Part shown: piece after piece, positions 8,256-15,835 of the stretch
Layout of the letters: every line of letters begins with the position of its first letter
Numbering within the stretch: the first letter of the stretch is position 1
NCBI RefSeq assembly: GCF_001650875.1
Contig: NZ_LXYI01000089.1
Coordinates: forward strand, 124,001-188,000
Direction: 5' to 3'
Source: Sulfitobacter sp. EhC04
GTDB taxonomy: Bacteria; Pseudomonadota; Alphaproteobacteria; Rhodobacterales; Rhodobacteraceae
Length of the DNA: 64,000 bases
Position numbers and translations under genes: made by a program
Notes under the pieces: generated by a model
Seen by the model: the letters and a program-made list of their open reading frames with translations, nothing else
What the model was told of the DNA's origin: nothing
Database searches by the model: none

Positions 8256-9302
8256 TTAGTCCAGCCAGCCCTGGAGATTTTCCTGAACCGCGTTTGACAG
8301 CGCCGCGATATGCGCCTCGTCATCGTTCAGGCATGGGATATAGGTAAAGCCTTCACCCCCCGCCTCTACAAAGCTTTCCTTGATCTCTTCGTTGATCTCT
8401 TCCAGCGTTTCGATGCAATCCGCTGAAAAGGCGGGTGCGCAGACGGCAATGTTCATGTTGCCTGCCTTGGCCTGCCGGGCGACCTCTTCCACTGTGTAGG
8501 GTTGCAACCATTCCTCGGGGCCGAATTTTGACTGGAATGTCGTCATGATCCGGGTGTCACCCCAACCCAGCCGCTCTTTCAACAGACGTGTCGTTTTCTG
8601 GCATTGGCAATGGTAGGGGTCGCCTTCCATCAGATAGCGGATGGGGACACCGTGGTAGGAGCAGATCAGAATATCGGGGCGTTTTTCCGCGGCGGCATAG
8701 GCCCGTTCAATGGACTGCGCGAGCGCCTCAATATAGTCCGGGCGGTCGAAGTAGGGTTCGACGACCCGCGCGACCGGCTGCCATTTTTCCTTGCCCAACG
8801 CGGCAAAGAACGCATCGCAGGCCGTGGCCGAAGTTGCACCCGCGTATTGCGGATATAGCGGGAAGAACAGGATCTTGGTACACCCTGCCGCAGTCATTGC
8901 CGCAACCTTCGATTGCGTTGACGGGTTTCCGTAACGCATGCAGAAATCCACCATCACATCGTCGCCGTAGCGTTCTTTCAGGGCCGTCGCCAACTTTGCG
9001 GTCTGCGCCTTGGTGATGGTCATCAACGGGCTTTCACCGGCCTCCTCGTTCCAGATGCTTTTGTAGGCGGCACCGCTGGTGAAGGGGCGTTTGCTGAGGA
9101 TGATGAGTTGCAGCAGCGGCTGCCAGAGCCATGGGGAATAGTCGATGACCCGGCGATCGGACAGGAATTCGCCCAGGTAGCGGCGCATCGACCAGTAGTC
9201 ATAATTGTCAGGCGTGCCTAGGTTCGCCAACAGGATTCCGACACGTTCCTTGCGGACAGCGGGATGGTCATCGTTGGCATGTTGCGGGCGCGCGGCTTGC
9301 AT
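8256..9302 (-). CDS. hemH: Ferrochelatase
   Basis: Ferrochelatase inserts ferrous iron into protoporphyrin IX, the last step of protoheme synthesis, at the inner membrane or in the cytoplasm. Visible motifs are the N-terminal VGILLANLGTPD, the active-site histidine in CSYHGVPIRYL, and the acidic site in APAFSADCIETLEEI. The length of 348 residues is normal. The frame is open to a TTG at 9320, but the ATG at 9302 has AAGGA seven bases upstream and is preferred. The gene follows the degenerate methyltransferase gene by 54 bases and may be co-transcribed with it. A 6-bp inverted repeat (8232-8254) without a T-run lies just beyond its stop. Confidence 0.96.
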   Translation of the reverse strand: MQAARPQHANDDHPAVRKERVGILLANLGTPDNYDYWSMRRYLGEFLSDRRVIDYSPWLWQPLLQLIILSKRPFTSGAAYKSIWNEEAGESPLMTITKAQTAKLATALKERYGDDVMVDFCMRYGNPSTQSKVAAMTAAGCTKILFFPLYPQYAGATSATACDAFFAALGKEKWQPVARVVEPYFDRPDYIEALAQSIERAYAAAEKRPDILICSYHGVPIRYLMEGDPYHCQCQKTTRLLKERLGWGDTRIMTTFQSKFGPEEWLQPYTVEEVARQAKAGNMNIAVCAPAFSADCIETLEEINEEIKESFVEAGGEGFTYIPCLNDDEAHIAALSNAVQENLQGWLD

Positions 9303-9356
9303 AGATCTGTCCTTGGTCAACCGTATCGTGCTGAAATAACCGGTTTCACCACAGGG

Positions 9357-10175
9357 TCAATTGCGCAACTTTGTCTCAGCCGTGTTCAGGGCATCCGCCA
9401 GACGCTGTTGCGCGGAACCGGGCCGCAGTGGTTTCTGCTGGCTTTCGTCGGGTGCCCATCCGGTCAGGAATATCAATTCAAAGGTGGCAGTCACGCGGCC
9501 CTCGCCATCGTTGAAATGGTTTTGATAGAGGTCTGCGGCGGTCTCGAACACGGCACGGGCGGTCGGCTGTCGCAGGCGCGCAAACAGGGCGTTGGTCTCT
9601 CCCATGGCGCGCAGGTCGCGCATCAGCGCCCAGGCGTCCCGGTAGGACACCGTCAGCGGCAGTGCATCTGCCACCGGCAGAGCAAATCCGGCCCGTTGCA
9701 GCAGCCCGCCCATGTCACGCAGTTCGGCCATGGGTGCCACGCGCGGCGACATCCCACCTGTAACCGAGGCTTCGGCCTGGCCCAGACAGGCGCGCAATTC
9801 CTGCAAGGTCTGCCCACCAAACGCGGCAGAGACAAACAGACCGTCCGCGCTCAGCGCCCGGCGGCACTGGATCAGCTGTCCGACGGGGTCGTTGGACCAA
9901 TGCAGTGACATCCCGTGGATCACGAGGTCATGCGCGCCAACCTCCAGCGACAGGACCTCCGAGGCGGGAACAACTGTCGCTTCCGGCAGCAGGTCACCCC
10001 AGATGGCGGGGAAATCCGTGACCACGGCCGGTGCGGTAAAGGACTTGTTAACCATCCCGAGCCGATCCTGAATCTCGTCGATCGCCTGTTGATGCAGGAA
10101 CAGCGCCTCGGGCGTTGCGCGCGCGCGGCGAAAAGCCAGTGCAGTCAGATCAGTCAGGGGCGTTGGCGTGGTCAT
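9357..10175 (-). CDS. SAM-methyltransferase-like protein with degenerate SAM site
   Basis: This 272-residue protein resembles the BioC/NDUFAF5 branch of class I methyltransferases through HDLVIHGMSLHWSNDP, QLIQCRRALSADGLFVSA and the C-terminal helices. The glycine-rich SAM motif (usually LDxGCGxG) is absent; the corresponding place reads VVTDFPAIWGDLLPEA. Catalytic methyl transfer is therefore doubtful. Mitochondrial NDUFAF5 is known to hydroxylate a complex I subunit instead of methylating it, which is one possible parallel. The start ATG at 10175 has no ribosome binding site. It lies 11 bases from the divergent comF start and seems to be the first base of the transcript. Confidence 0.75.
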   Translation of the reverse strand: MTTPTPLTDLTALAFRRARATPEALFLHQQAIDEIQDRLGMVNKSFTAPAVVTDFPAIWGDLLPEATVVPASEVLSLEVGAHDLVIHGMSLHWSNDPVGQLIQCRRALSADGLFVSAAFGGQTLQELRACLGQAEASVTGGMSPRVAPMAELRDMGGLLQRAGFALPVADALPLTVSYRDAWALMRDLRAMGETNALFARLRQPTARAVFETAADLYQNHFNDGEGRVTATFELIFLTGWAPDESQQKPLRPGSAQQRLADALNTAETKLRN

Positions 10176-10181
10176 GGGAGG

Positions 10182-10210
10182 TCAATATGCCGTTGTTGGA
10201 AAGACTGCAA
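10182..10210 (-). promoter_or_regulatory. Promoter predicted to give a leaderless methyltransferase mRNA
   Basis: On the minus strand TTGCAG (10210-10205) and TATTGA (10187-10182) are 17 bases apart. The -10 box ends 6 bases before the A of the ATG at 10175, so the transcript should start at or next to the start codon. Confidence 0.5.
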
Positions 10211-10921
10211 ACCGGGTTGAACGCCATCTATCCGGCGCGCTGTCTGGCTTGCGGTGGCATCGTGGACAGTGATTTTGGTCTTTGTGGCCCATGTTGGCGG
10301 GACACGTCGTTCATAGGCGGCACGATTTGCGACCAATGTGGCGTGCCATTGCCCGGTGTGTCAGGGGGCGACGTCTTGTCCTGCGATTCCTGCCTGCAAA
10401 GCCCGCGCCCCTGGGTCCAGGGGCGCGCGGCGCTGTTGTACGTCAACACGGGGCGCAAACTGGTCCTGGCGCTGAAACACGGGGACCGCCAGGAAATCGC
10501 GCGGCCCGCCGGGCGTTGGATGACCACGGCGGCAAAACCTGTGCTGCATCCCGATACGCTGTTTGCCCCGATCCCGCTGCACTGGCAACGCAGGCTCAGG
10601 CGCAGGTACAATCAGTCGGCTTTGCTGGCCCGCGCGATGGCACGGGAATCGGGGCATTCCTGCTGCGTCGATCTGCTTTTACGGTATCGCGCGACACCTT
10701 CGCTGGACGGTCTGGGAAGGGAGGAAAGGCGCAGAGCCCTGGAAAACGCCATCCGCCTCAATCCGGCGCATCTGGACATGGTCCGCGACCGACCGGTGCT
10801 GCTGGTGGACGATGTGATGACCTCTGGCGCGACATTGGCCGCCGCAACGGAGGCCTGTCTTTCAGCAGGATCGGGACCTGTTTGTGTGGTAACACTGGCG
10901 CGCGTGGCCAAAGACACCTAA
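10187..10921 (+). CDS. comF: ComF family phosphoribosyltransferase-like protein
   Basis: This 244-residue protein has an N-terminal double zinc-ribbon (CLACGGIV, CGPCW, CDQCGVP, CDSCLQ) and a C-terminal PRTase fold with the signature VLLVDDVMTSGATLAAA. ComF proteins are cytoplasmic and are needed for DNA uptake in competent bacteria, but many carriers are not known to be transformable. GGGAGGT at 10176-10182 fixes the ATG at 10187. The start codon is only 11 bases from that of the divergent methyltransferase gene, so its promoter must lie inside that gene. A strong stem-loop follows immediately after its TAA. Confidence 0.88.
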   Translation: MPLLERLQTGLNAIYPARCLACGGIVDSDFGLCGPCWRDTSFIGGTICDQCGVPLPGVSGGDVLSCDSCLQSPRPWVQGRAALLYVNTGRKLVLALKHGDRQEIARPAGRWMTTAAKPVLHPDTLFAPIPLHWQRRLRRRYNQSALLARAMARESGHSCCVDLLLRYRATPSLDGLGREERRRALENAIRLNPAHLDMVRDRPVLLVDDVMTSGATLAAATEACLSAGSGPVCVVTLARVAKDT

Positions 10922-10953
10922 ATCCCTTTCAAGCAATACTTGTTGAAAGGGAT
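10922..10953 (+). promoter_or_regulatory. Stem-loop burying the grxC ribosome binding site
   Basis: ATCCCTTTCAA (10922-10932) and TTGAAAGGGAT (10943-10953) form a perfect 11-bp stem with a 10-base loop. It begins at the base after the comF TAA. The 3' arm contains AAAGGGA, the ribosome binding site for the grxC ATG at 10959. There is no T-run behind it, so translational control is likelier than termination. Confidence 0.7.
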
Positions 10954-10958
10954 ACGAT

Positions 10959-11216
10959 ATGAAACCCGTCGAAATCTACACATCGCCGCTCTGCGGTTTC
11001 TGTCATGCCGCCAAACGGTTGCTGAACCAGAAAGGTATCAGCTTTTCCGAGGTGGATGTTTTGGCCAACCCCGACCGCAAACCCGAAATGATCCAGCGGG
11101 CAAACGGAGGGCGCACCGTTCCGCAGATATTCATCGGGGAAACCCATGTGGGCGGATGTGACGACCTTTTTGCGCTGGAGCGTGAGGGCAAGCTGGATGG
11201 CTTGCTGGCCGCGTGA
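10959..11216 (+). CDS. grxC: Glutaredoxin 3
   Basis: This 85-residue class I glutaredoxin reduces protein disulfides and mixed glutathione disulfides in the cytoplasm. The dithiol site is C12-G-F-C15 (SPLCGFCHAAK). Glutathione-binding hallmarks TVPQIFIGE and GGCDDLFAL follow. CGFC instead of CPYC is unusual against the E. coli protein but fits the fold. It is the second gene of a likely comF-grxC-nitrilase-marR unit. Its ribosome binding site is in a stem, so translation may depend on ribosomes arriving from comF. Its TGA overlaps the next start. Confidence 0.93.
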   Translation: MKPVEIYTSPLCGFCHAAKRLLNQKGISFSEVDVLANPDRKPEMIQRANGGRTVPQIFIGETHVGGCDDLFALEREGKLDGLLAA

Positions 11217-12058
11217 TGCAAGGCGCGATCCTGCAATTAAACGTGTCCGACGACCCAAAGGACAACCTTGGCAAGACGCTTGCGCTGCTTGATGACGCGG
11301 TGAGTGCCGGGGCGGAGTTTGTCCTGACACCAGAAGTGACCAATTGCGTGTCGACCAGCCGCAGCCACCAGCAAGACGTACTGATGCACGAGGATGAGGA
11401 CATCACATTGGCCGCTTTGCGCAAGGCGGCGGCGGATGCGGGCATCTGGTTGCTGATCGGCTCGCTTGGGCTCAAGACCGGGGATCCGGACGGGCGTTTT
11501 GCCAATCGGTCCTTTCTGATCGACCCGCAGGGTGGGATCGCGGCGCGATACGACAAGATCCACATGTTCGACGTGCAGATCAACGAGGCTGAGACCTATC
11601 GCGAATCGGCGGGCTACCGTCCGGGCACACAGGCGGTGGTGGCCGACACAGCCTTTGGAAAGATCGGGATGAGCGTCTGTTACGATGTCCGGTTTCCGCT
11701 GCTCTACAATGAGCTGGCCAGCGCCGGGGCGCAGATCATCACCGTGCCAGCGGCGTTTTCACCGGTGACCGGTGCGGCCCATTGGCACGCGCTGCTCAGG
11801 GCGCGGGCGATTGAAACGGGCTGTTTCGTGATTGCCCCAGCGCAGACCGGCAGCCACGCCAGCGCTGCACACAAGACGCGCGATTGCTATGGCCATTCGC
11901 TGGTGGTGTCGCCCTGGGGCGAGGTGCTGCTGGATGCAGGCGACACACCCGGCGTTTACACCTTTGCCCTGGATATGGATGATGTTGCAAAGGCGCGGGG
12001 CAAGGTCCCCAGCCTGGCAAACGCGCGCATCTTTGATGCGCCAAAGGTGGGTTCTTGA
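11216..12058 (+). CDS. Carbon-nitrogen hydrolase (Nit2-like)
   Basis: This 280-residue nitrilase-superfamily amidase has the Glu-Lys-Cys triad: E40 in LTPEVTN, K114 in RYDKIHMFDV, and C155 in GMSVCYDVRFP. The sequence is closest in feel to the Nit2/omega-amidase branch, which hydrolyses deaminated glutamine or glutathione. A role in repairing deaminated glutathione beside grxC is attractive but is an inference. The ATG at 11216 shares its A with the grxC stop; an overlapping GTG at 11213 is an alternative start that adds one residue. The following marR gene begins 12 bases after the stop. Confidence 0.87.
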   Translation: MQGAILQLNVSDDPKDNLGKTLALLDDAVSAGAEFVLTPEVTNCVSTSRSHQQDVLMHEDEDITLAALRKAAADAGIWLLIGSLGLKTGDPDGRFANRSFLIDPQGGIAARYDKIHMFDVQINEAETYRESAGYRPGTQAVVADTAFGKIGMSVCYDVRFPLLYNELASAGAQIITVPAAFSPVTGAAHWHALLRARAIETGCFVIAPAQTGSHASAAHKTRDCYGHSLVVSPWGEVLLDAGDTPGVYTFALDMDDVAKARGKVPSLANARIFDAPKVGS

Positions 12059-12070
12059 CCGGGGCAGTGG

Positions 12071-12505
12071 ATGAGTGATGACAGTCAGACAGTTGCGATC
12101 ATGCTGTTCAGCGAGTTGCTGGCGGCCGATCATGCCGTGCGCAGCCGTCTGACAAGGGTGTTGCCGAAAGGGATGGAGATTTCGCATTTTTCGGTGCTCA
12201 ATCACCTGTCCTGGCAGGGCGATGAAAGCAGCCCGGCGCGCTTGGCCGAACGGTTCGGCGTCACACGCGGCGCAATGACCAACACCCTGACCAAGCTGGA
12301 ATGGTCGGGTTATGTTCATATCCGCCCGGACTGGGACGATGCGCGGCGCAAGATGGTCGCGATCAGCCCGGCAGGGCGGCAGGCACGCGACGATGCGGTT
12401 GCCGCCATCGCGCCGATGATCAACGAGGTGGTGGAAAGCCTGGGCGAAGAACAGACCCGCGCCGCGCTGCCGATCCTGCGCGAAATCCGGATCAAGCTTT
12501 CCTGA
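12071..12505 (+). CDS. MarR family transcriptional regulator
   Basis: This 144-residue winged-helix regulator has the recognition region [29 protein letters not shown] followed by the wing [19 protein letters not shown], typical of MarR dimers that release DNA on binding small phenolic or oxidised ligands. It is the last gene of the comF-grxC-nitrilase unit, and no autoregulatory palindrome is obvious in its short upstream gap. Its 3' end overlaps the convergent ubiG gene by 14 bases. The target genes are not known. Confidence 0.87.
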   Translation: MSDDSQTVAIMLFSELLAADHAVRSRLTRVLPKGMEISHFSVLNHLSWQGDESSPARLAERFGVTRGAMTNTLTKLEWSGYVHIRPDWDDARRKMVAISPAGRQARDDAVAAIAPMINEVVESLGEEQTRAALPILREIRIKLS

Positions 12506-13238
12506 GGCTTGCCGTCACGTAGTTCACGCTCAAATCCTTGTCCGACAGCCGCCAGCTCCAGGCGATGGGGTTGAACACGAATCCCTTGCGGTCTACCGGC
12601 TCCAGCCCCGCCTGCCGCAGCAGATCGAACAATTCGTCGGGGGTGATGAACTTGGACCATTCATGCGTGCCTTTCGGCAGCCATCGCATGATGTGCTCCG
12701 CGCCGACAATCGCCACCGCAAAGGATTTCGGATTGCGGTTGATCGTCGAACAGATATGCAGCCCGCCCGGTTTAAGCAGGTCATGGCAGGCAGTCAGATA
12801 ATCGATGGGGGAAGCGACATGTTCGACCACCTCCATGTTCAGGACCACGTCGAATTTCTCGCCCGCTTCTGCCATCGCCTCGGCGGTGGTGTGGCGATAG
12901 TCGATGGTCAGGCCGGATTGTTCCGCGTGGACCTGTGCCACGGGAATATTCCCTTCCGCCGCATCGGCACCGACCACATCCGCCCCCAAGCGCGCCATCG
13001 GTTCGGCCAGCAGACCGCCGCCACAGCCGATGTCGAGCATGCGCAGGCGCTTGAAAGGGTCGGGCGCTTTCAGGTCGCGGTCGAATTCCCCGGCAATCTG
13101 GCTTGTGATGTAATCCAACCGACAGGGATTGAGCATGTGCAGCGGCTTGAACTTGCCGTTCAGATCCCACCATTCCGCCGCCATGGCTTCGAATTTGGAA
13201 ATTTCTGACGGATCAACCGTTGTTCGAGACGTTTGCAT
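12492..13238 (-). CDS. ubiG: Ubiquinone O-methyltransferase UbiG
   Basis: UbiG carries out both O-methylations in ubiquinone synthesis. The 248-residue protein has the N-terminal [21 protein letters not shown]-type segment that marks the family, SAM motif [14 protein letters not shown] at 68-80, and EVVEHVASP and [11 protein letters not shown] downstream. The start ATG at 13238 has AGGAAG about 7 bases upstream. It is divergent from the proline iminopeptidase gene with 48 bases between starts, where the only -10-like element is a palindromic TATATA. Its end overlaps marR tail to tail. Confidence 0.96.
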   Translation of the reverse strand: MQTSRTTVDPSEISKFEAMAAEWWDLNGKFKPLHMLNPCRLDYITSQIAGEFDRDLKAPDPFKRLRMLDIGCGGGLLAEPMARLGADVVGADAAEGNIPVAQVHAEQSGLTIDYRHTTAEAMAEAGEKFDVVLNMEVVEHVASPIDYLTACHDLLKPGGLHICSTINRNPKSFAVAIVGAEHIMRWLPKGTHEWSKFITPDELFDLLRQAGLEPVDRKGFVFNPIAWSWRLSDKDLSVNYVTASLRKA

Positions 13239-13286
13239 TTTCCGCTTCCTATGTTCTTGTACGCTTGGCCACTATATAGGTCCCAC

Positions 13287-14258
13287 ATGGACAAGTATCC
13301 CGACCAAATGCGCGCGGCGCAGTATCTTTATCCCCCGATAGACCCCTTCGATCAGGGGATGATGTCGGTTGGGCAGGGGCATAGGGTCTATTATGAGCAA
13401 TGCGGAAACCCCGATGGCATACCGGTTGTGGTCTTGCATGGTGGCCCCGGCGGGGGGTGCAGCCCGTCGATGCGCCGATATTTCGATCCAGCCGCCTATC
13501 GGGTGATTCTGTTCGATCAGCGCGGCTGTGGCCGGTCGCGGCCCCACGCAAGTGTGACCGACAACACCACCTGGCACCTGGTCGCGGACATCGAGATGAT
13601 TCGCAAAGAGCTGAAAATCGACCGCTGGATCGTCTTTGGCGGGTCCTGGGGGGCGACGCTGGCGCTGGTCTATGCCCAGACGCATCCGGACGCCGTGCGC
13701 CACATGGTGTTGCGCGGCGTTTTCCTGATGACGCAGTCGGAACTGGACTGGTTCTATGGCGGTGGTGCCGGGAAATTCTGGCCCGAGGTCTGGGACCGCT
13801 TCGTGTCGCTGATCCCCAAGGAAGAACAGGATGACCTGATCAAGGCCTACCACAGGCGCCTGTTCTCGGGCGATCTGCCGATCGAGCAACAATTCGGCAG
13901 GGCATGGGCCGCATGGGAAAACGCGCTGGCGTCGATCCATTCATCCGGAGCATCGCATGAGGGGCCATCAGATTATGCCCGTGCCTTTTCCCGGTTGGAG
14001 AACCACTATTTCACCAACGCTGGCTTTCTGGAGTTTGATGGCCAGATCGTCGAGCACATGCCACGTATTGCGCATATCCCCGGCACTATCGTGCAGGGGC
14101 GGTATGATATGATCTGCCCGCCGGTCAGCGCCCACAGGATCGCCGAACGCTGGCCCGGTGTTGAACTGCTGATGGTGCGGAACGCGGGCCATGCCCTGTC
14201 GGAACCGGGAATCAGCGCAGAACTGGTGCGCACCATGGACAGGATCGCAAAGTCATGA
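13287..14258 (+). CDS. pip: Proline iminopeptidase
   Basis: This 323-residue alpha/beta hydrolase releases N-terminal proline from peptides in the cytoplasm. The oxyanion region is HGGPGGGCSP (51-60), the nucleophile S120 is in GGSWGATLAL, the acid is in QGRYDMICPP, and the histidine is in NAGHALSEPG. The ATG at 13287 gives the normal N-terminus; an upstream in-frame ATG at 13233 lies on the other side of the only -10-like sequence and would overlap ubiG. TATATA at 13273-13278 is just 8 bases before the ATG, so the mRNA may have almost no leader. It overlaps the next gene by 4 bases. Confidence 0.92.
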   Translation: MDKYPDQMRAAQYLYPPIDPFDQGMMSVGQGHRVYYEQCGNPDGIPVVVLHGGPGGGCSPSMRRYFDPAAYRVILFDQRGCGRSRPHASVTDNTTWHLVADIEMIRKELKIDRWIVFGGSWGATLALVYAQTHPDAVRHMVLRGVFLMTQSELDWFYGGGAGKFWPEVWDRFVSLIPKEEQDDLIKAYHRRLFSGDLPIEQQFGRAWAAWENALASIHSSGASHEGPSDYARAFSRLENHYFTNAGFLEFDGQIVEHMPRIAHIPGTIVQGRYDMICPPVSAHRIAERWPGVELLMVRNAGHALSEPGISAELVRTMDRIAKS

Positions 14259-15115
14259 GTCGTGGGTCTGCCTTCCTTGACCGCCGCGCGGTGTTTTCCA
14301 GCGCAGCGGCTGCGGCCTTGCTGGCAGCCACGGGCGTTGGCGCGGCGGGTGTGCCGACGCGGGGCGGGCGCTTGCGGATGGCGCTGTCGGGCGGGTCCCG
14401 CAGCGATTCGTGGTCGCAGGGTGATGGGTTGTTCATGCAGGTGGCGCGGCAGGGGCTGATCTATGACACCCTGACCGAAGTTGCCGCCGATGGCACCCTG
14501 CGCGCCGAGCTGGCACTTGGCTGGCAAGCCTCTGCCGATGCGCGGATCTGGGATTTCGACCTGCGCCGCGGTGTGCATTTCCATGACAATGCCGCCTTTA
14601 CTGCCATGGATGCGGTGGCCAGCCTGCGCGATCTGGTTGCAGGTGAGGTGAGCGCCCCGCGCCCGGACAAGCTGAGAATCACCCTGGAGATGCCGAACGT
14701 CGGCCTGCCGTTAATGCTGTCGGGGCCTGAATATGTGATCCGGCCCGCCCATGCGCCCGGTGCGGGCATCGGGACCGGGCTTTATCAGTTGCGCCGGTTC
14801 CGGCCGGGCCAGCAGCTTTTGGCGACACGCGCTGCCTGCCACTACCGCGACGGCACGGCAGGCTGGTTTGACGAGGTCGAGCTGACCTCGATCCCTTCCG
14901 AACCCGTGCGCGGTCAGGCGCTGGGCGAATACCTGGTGGACGCGGTGGACATCCGTGATGCGGGGGCGCTGGCCGGTCTGCCGGATATTGACCTGATGCC
15001 CGACGCGCGCCAGCCGGTTCAGGCGGTCAGCAATGCGGTGGCGCAACCTGCACAGGTCAGCCCCCTGCGCCCGCTGGACAACCTGCGGGCGGCGGAACGT
15101 TGGTGGTTTGCCTGA
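14255..15115 (+). CDS. Short family 5 substrate-binding protein (peptide ABC transporter type)
   Basis: This 286-residue protein matches the N-terminal lobe of DppA/OppA-type binding proteins: GGRLRMALSGG, LIYDTLTEVAADGTLR, WDFDLRRGVHFHDNAAF, and GTGLYQLRRF. The N-terminus FLDRRAVFSSAAAAALLA is a twin-arginine-like export signal. Family members normally exceed 500 residues; here most of the second lobe is missing. The sequence nevertheless reads cleanly to a tidy end, RAAERWWFA, without a frameshift. It may be a stable short form. It overlaps pip by 4 bases, so the two may act together on peptides: binding outside, proline removal inside. Confidence 0.72.
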   Translation: MSRGSAFLDRRAVFSSAAAAALLAATGVGAAGVPTRGGRLRMALSGGSRSDSWSQGDGLFMQVARQGLIYDTLTEVAADGTLRAELALGWQASADARIWDFDLRRGVHFHDNAAFTAMDAVASLRDLVAGEVSAPRPDKLRITLEMPNVGLPLMLSGPEYVIRPAHAPGAGIGTGLYQLRRFRPGQQLLATRAACHYRDGTAGWFDEVELTSIPSEPVRGQALGEYLVDAVDIRDAGALAGLPDIDLMPDARQPVQAVSNAVAQPAQVSPLRPLDNLRAAERWWFA

Positions 15116-15132
15116 GCCTTGCGCGGGGGGCC

Positions 15133-15161
15133 TTGCGATTGGCGGCAACCCGGCGTATATG
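15133..15161 (+). promoter_or_regulatory. Promoter of the rimP-nusA-infB operon
   Basis: TTGCGA (15133-15138) and TATATG (15156-15161) are 17 bases apart, giving a transcript start near 15168 and a leader of about 86 bases. The box design matches the dnaK promoter of this window (TTGCGA-17-TATATA). Confidence 0.55.
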
Positions 15162-15215
15162 GTCCTCAACAGCGGCGCGTTCGGGTCCACACCAAACGCT
15201 CCACCGATCTTGAAC

Positions 15216-15238
15216 ACGGGCCGCGCGCCCGTTTTTTT
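15216..15238 (+). terminator. Terminator-like hairpin in the rimP leader (candidate attenuator)
   Basis: ACGGGC and GCCCGT form a 6-bp stem around CGCGC, followed by seven T. It stands 16 bases before the rimP start, downstream of the likely promoter, and so would act as an attenuator of the rimP-nusA-infB operon. An upstream pairing, GCGTT (15177-15181) with AACGC (15195-15199), is a possible further leader structure. Confidence 0.65.
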
Positions 15239-15253
15239 GTGCCTGAAAGAACC

Positions 15254-15835
15254 ATGTCCAACGACCTGATAGCAAAAGCCGCCATTGACCGCCGCCTGGC
15301 CGAGATCATCACCCCGGTGATCGAGGACATGGGGTTTGAACTCGTGCGTGTGCGCCTGATGTCGGGCAAGAACACGACCCTGCAGATCATGGCCGACAGG
15401 CCCGAGGGCGGGATCGAGGTTGATGACCTCGCGCTGATCAATCAGGCCATCGGCACCGTGCTGGATGTCGAGGACCCGATCCTTGACGAATATACGCTGG
15501 AGGTTTCAAGCCCCGGCATCGACCGTCCGCTGACCCGGCTCAAGGATTTCGACATGTTCGAAGGCTATGAGGCGAAAATCGAGACGGACGAACTGATTGA
15601 CGGCCGCCGCCGCTTCAAGGGAGAGCTGGCCGGGATCGACGGGAATGAAGTGCTGATCAACGTCGAAGAGGGGACCATCGGGCTCAACTTTGACTGGCTG
15701 TCGGACGCCAAGCTGGTGCTGACGGACGAGCTGATCAAGGAAATGCTGCGCCAACGCAAGGCGGCTGGCGCGCTGAACGAAGAAGATTTCGATGAAGTTC
15801 AGACCGATGATGAGTCTGCTGAGGGAGAAGACTAA
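15254..15835 (+). CDS. rimP: Ribosome maturation factor RimP
   Basis: RimP helps assemble the 30S subunit. The 193-residue protein shows the N-terminal domain ([21 protein letters not shown]), the conserved centre [13 protein letters not shown] and a C-terminal SH3-like domain, and ends in an acidic tail. The frame is open back to 15119, but the ATG at 15254 is the natural start: it lies just after the leader hairpin, and the residues upstream of it do not resemble the family. nusA begins on the last base of its stop codon. Confidence 0.95.
   Translation: MSNDLIAKAAIDRRLAEIITPVIEDMGFELVRVRLMSGKNTTLQIMADRPEGGIEVDDLALINQAIGTVLDVEDPILDEYTLEVSSPGIDRPLTRLKDFDMFEGYEAKIETDELIDGRRRFKGELAGIDGNEVLINVEEGTIGLNFDWLSDAKLVLTDELIKEMLRQRKAAGALNEEDFDEVQTDDESAEGED

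Noticed and set aside
13273-13278. Palindromic TATATA as a shared promoter for pip and ubiG
   Set aside because: The -10 element is good, but no acceptable -35 was found at 16-18 bases on either side, so it was not listed as a promoter.
15119-15215. tRNA gene ahead of rimP, as metY in E. coli
   Set aside because: A GTTCGGGTCC stretch resembles a T-loop, but no complementary T-stem or acceptor stem could be made.
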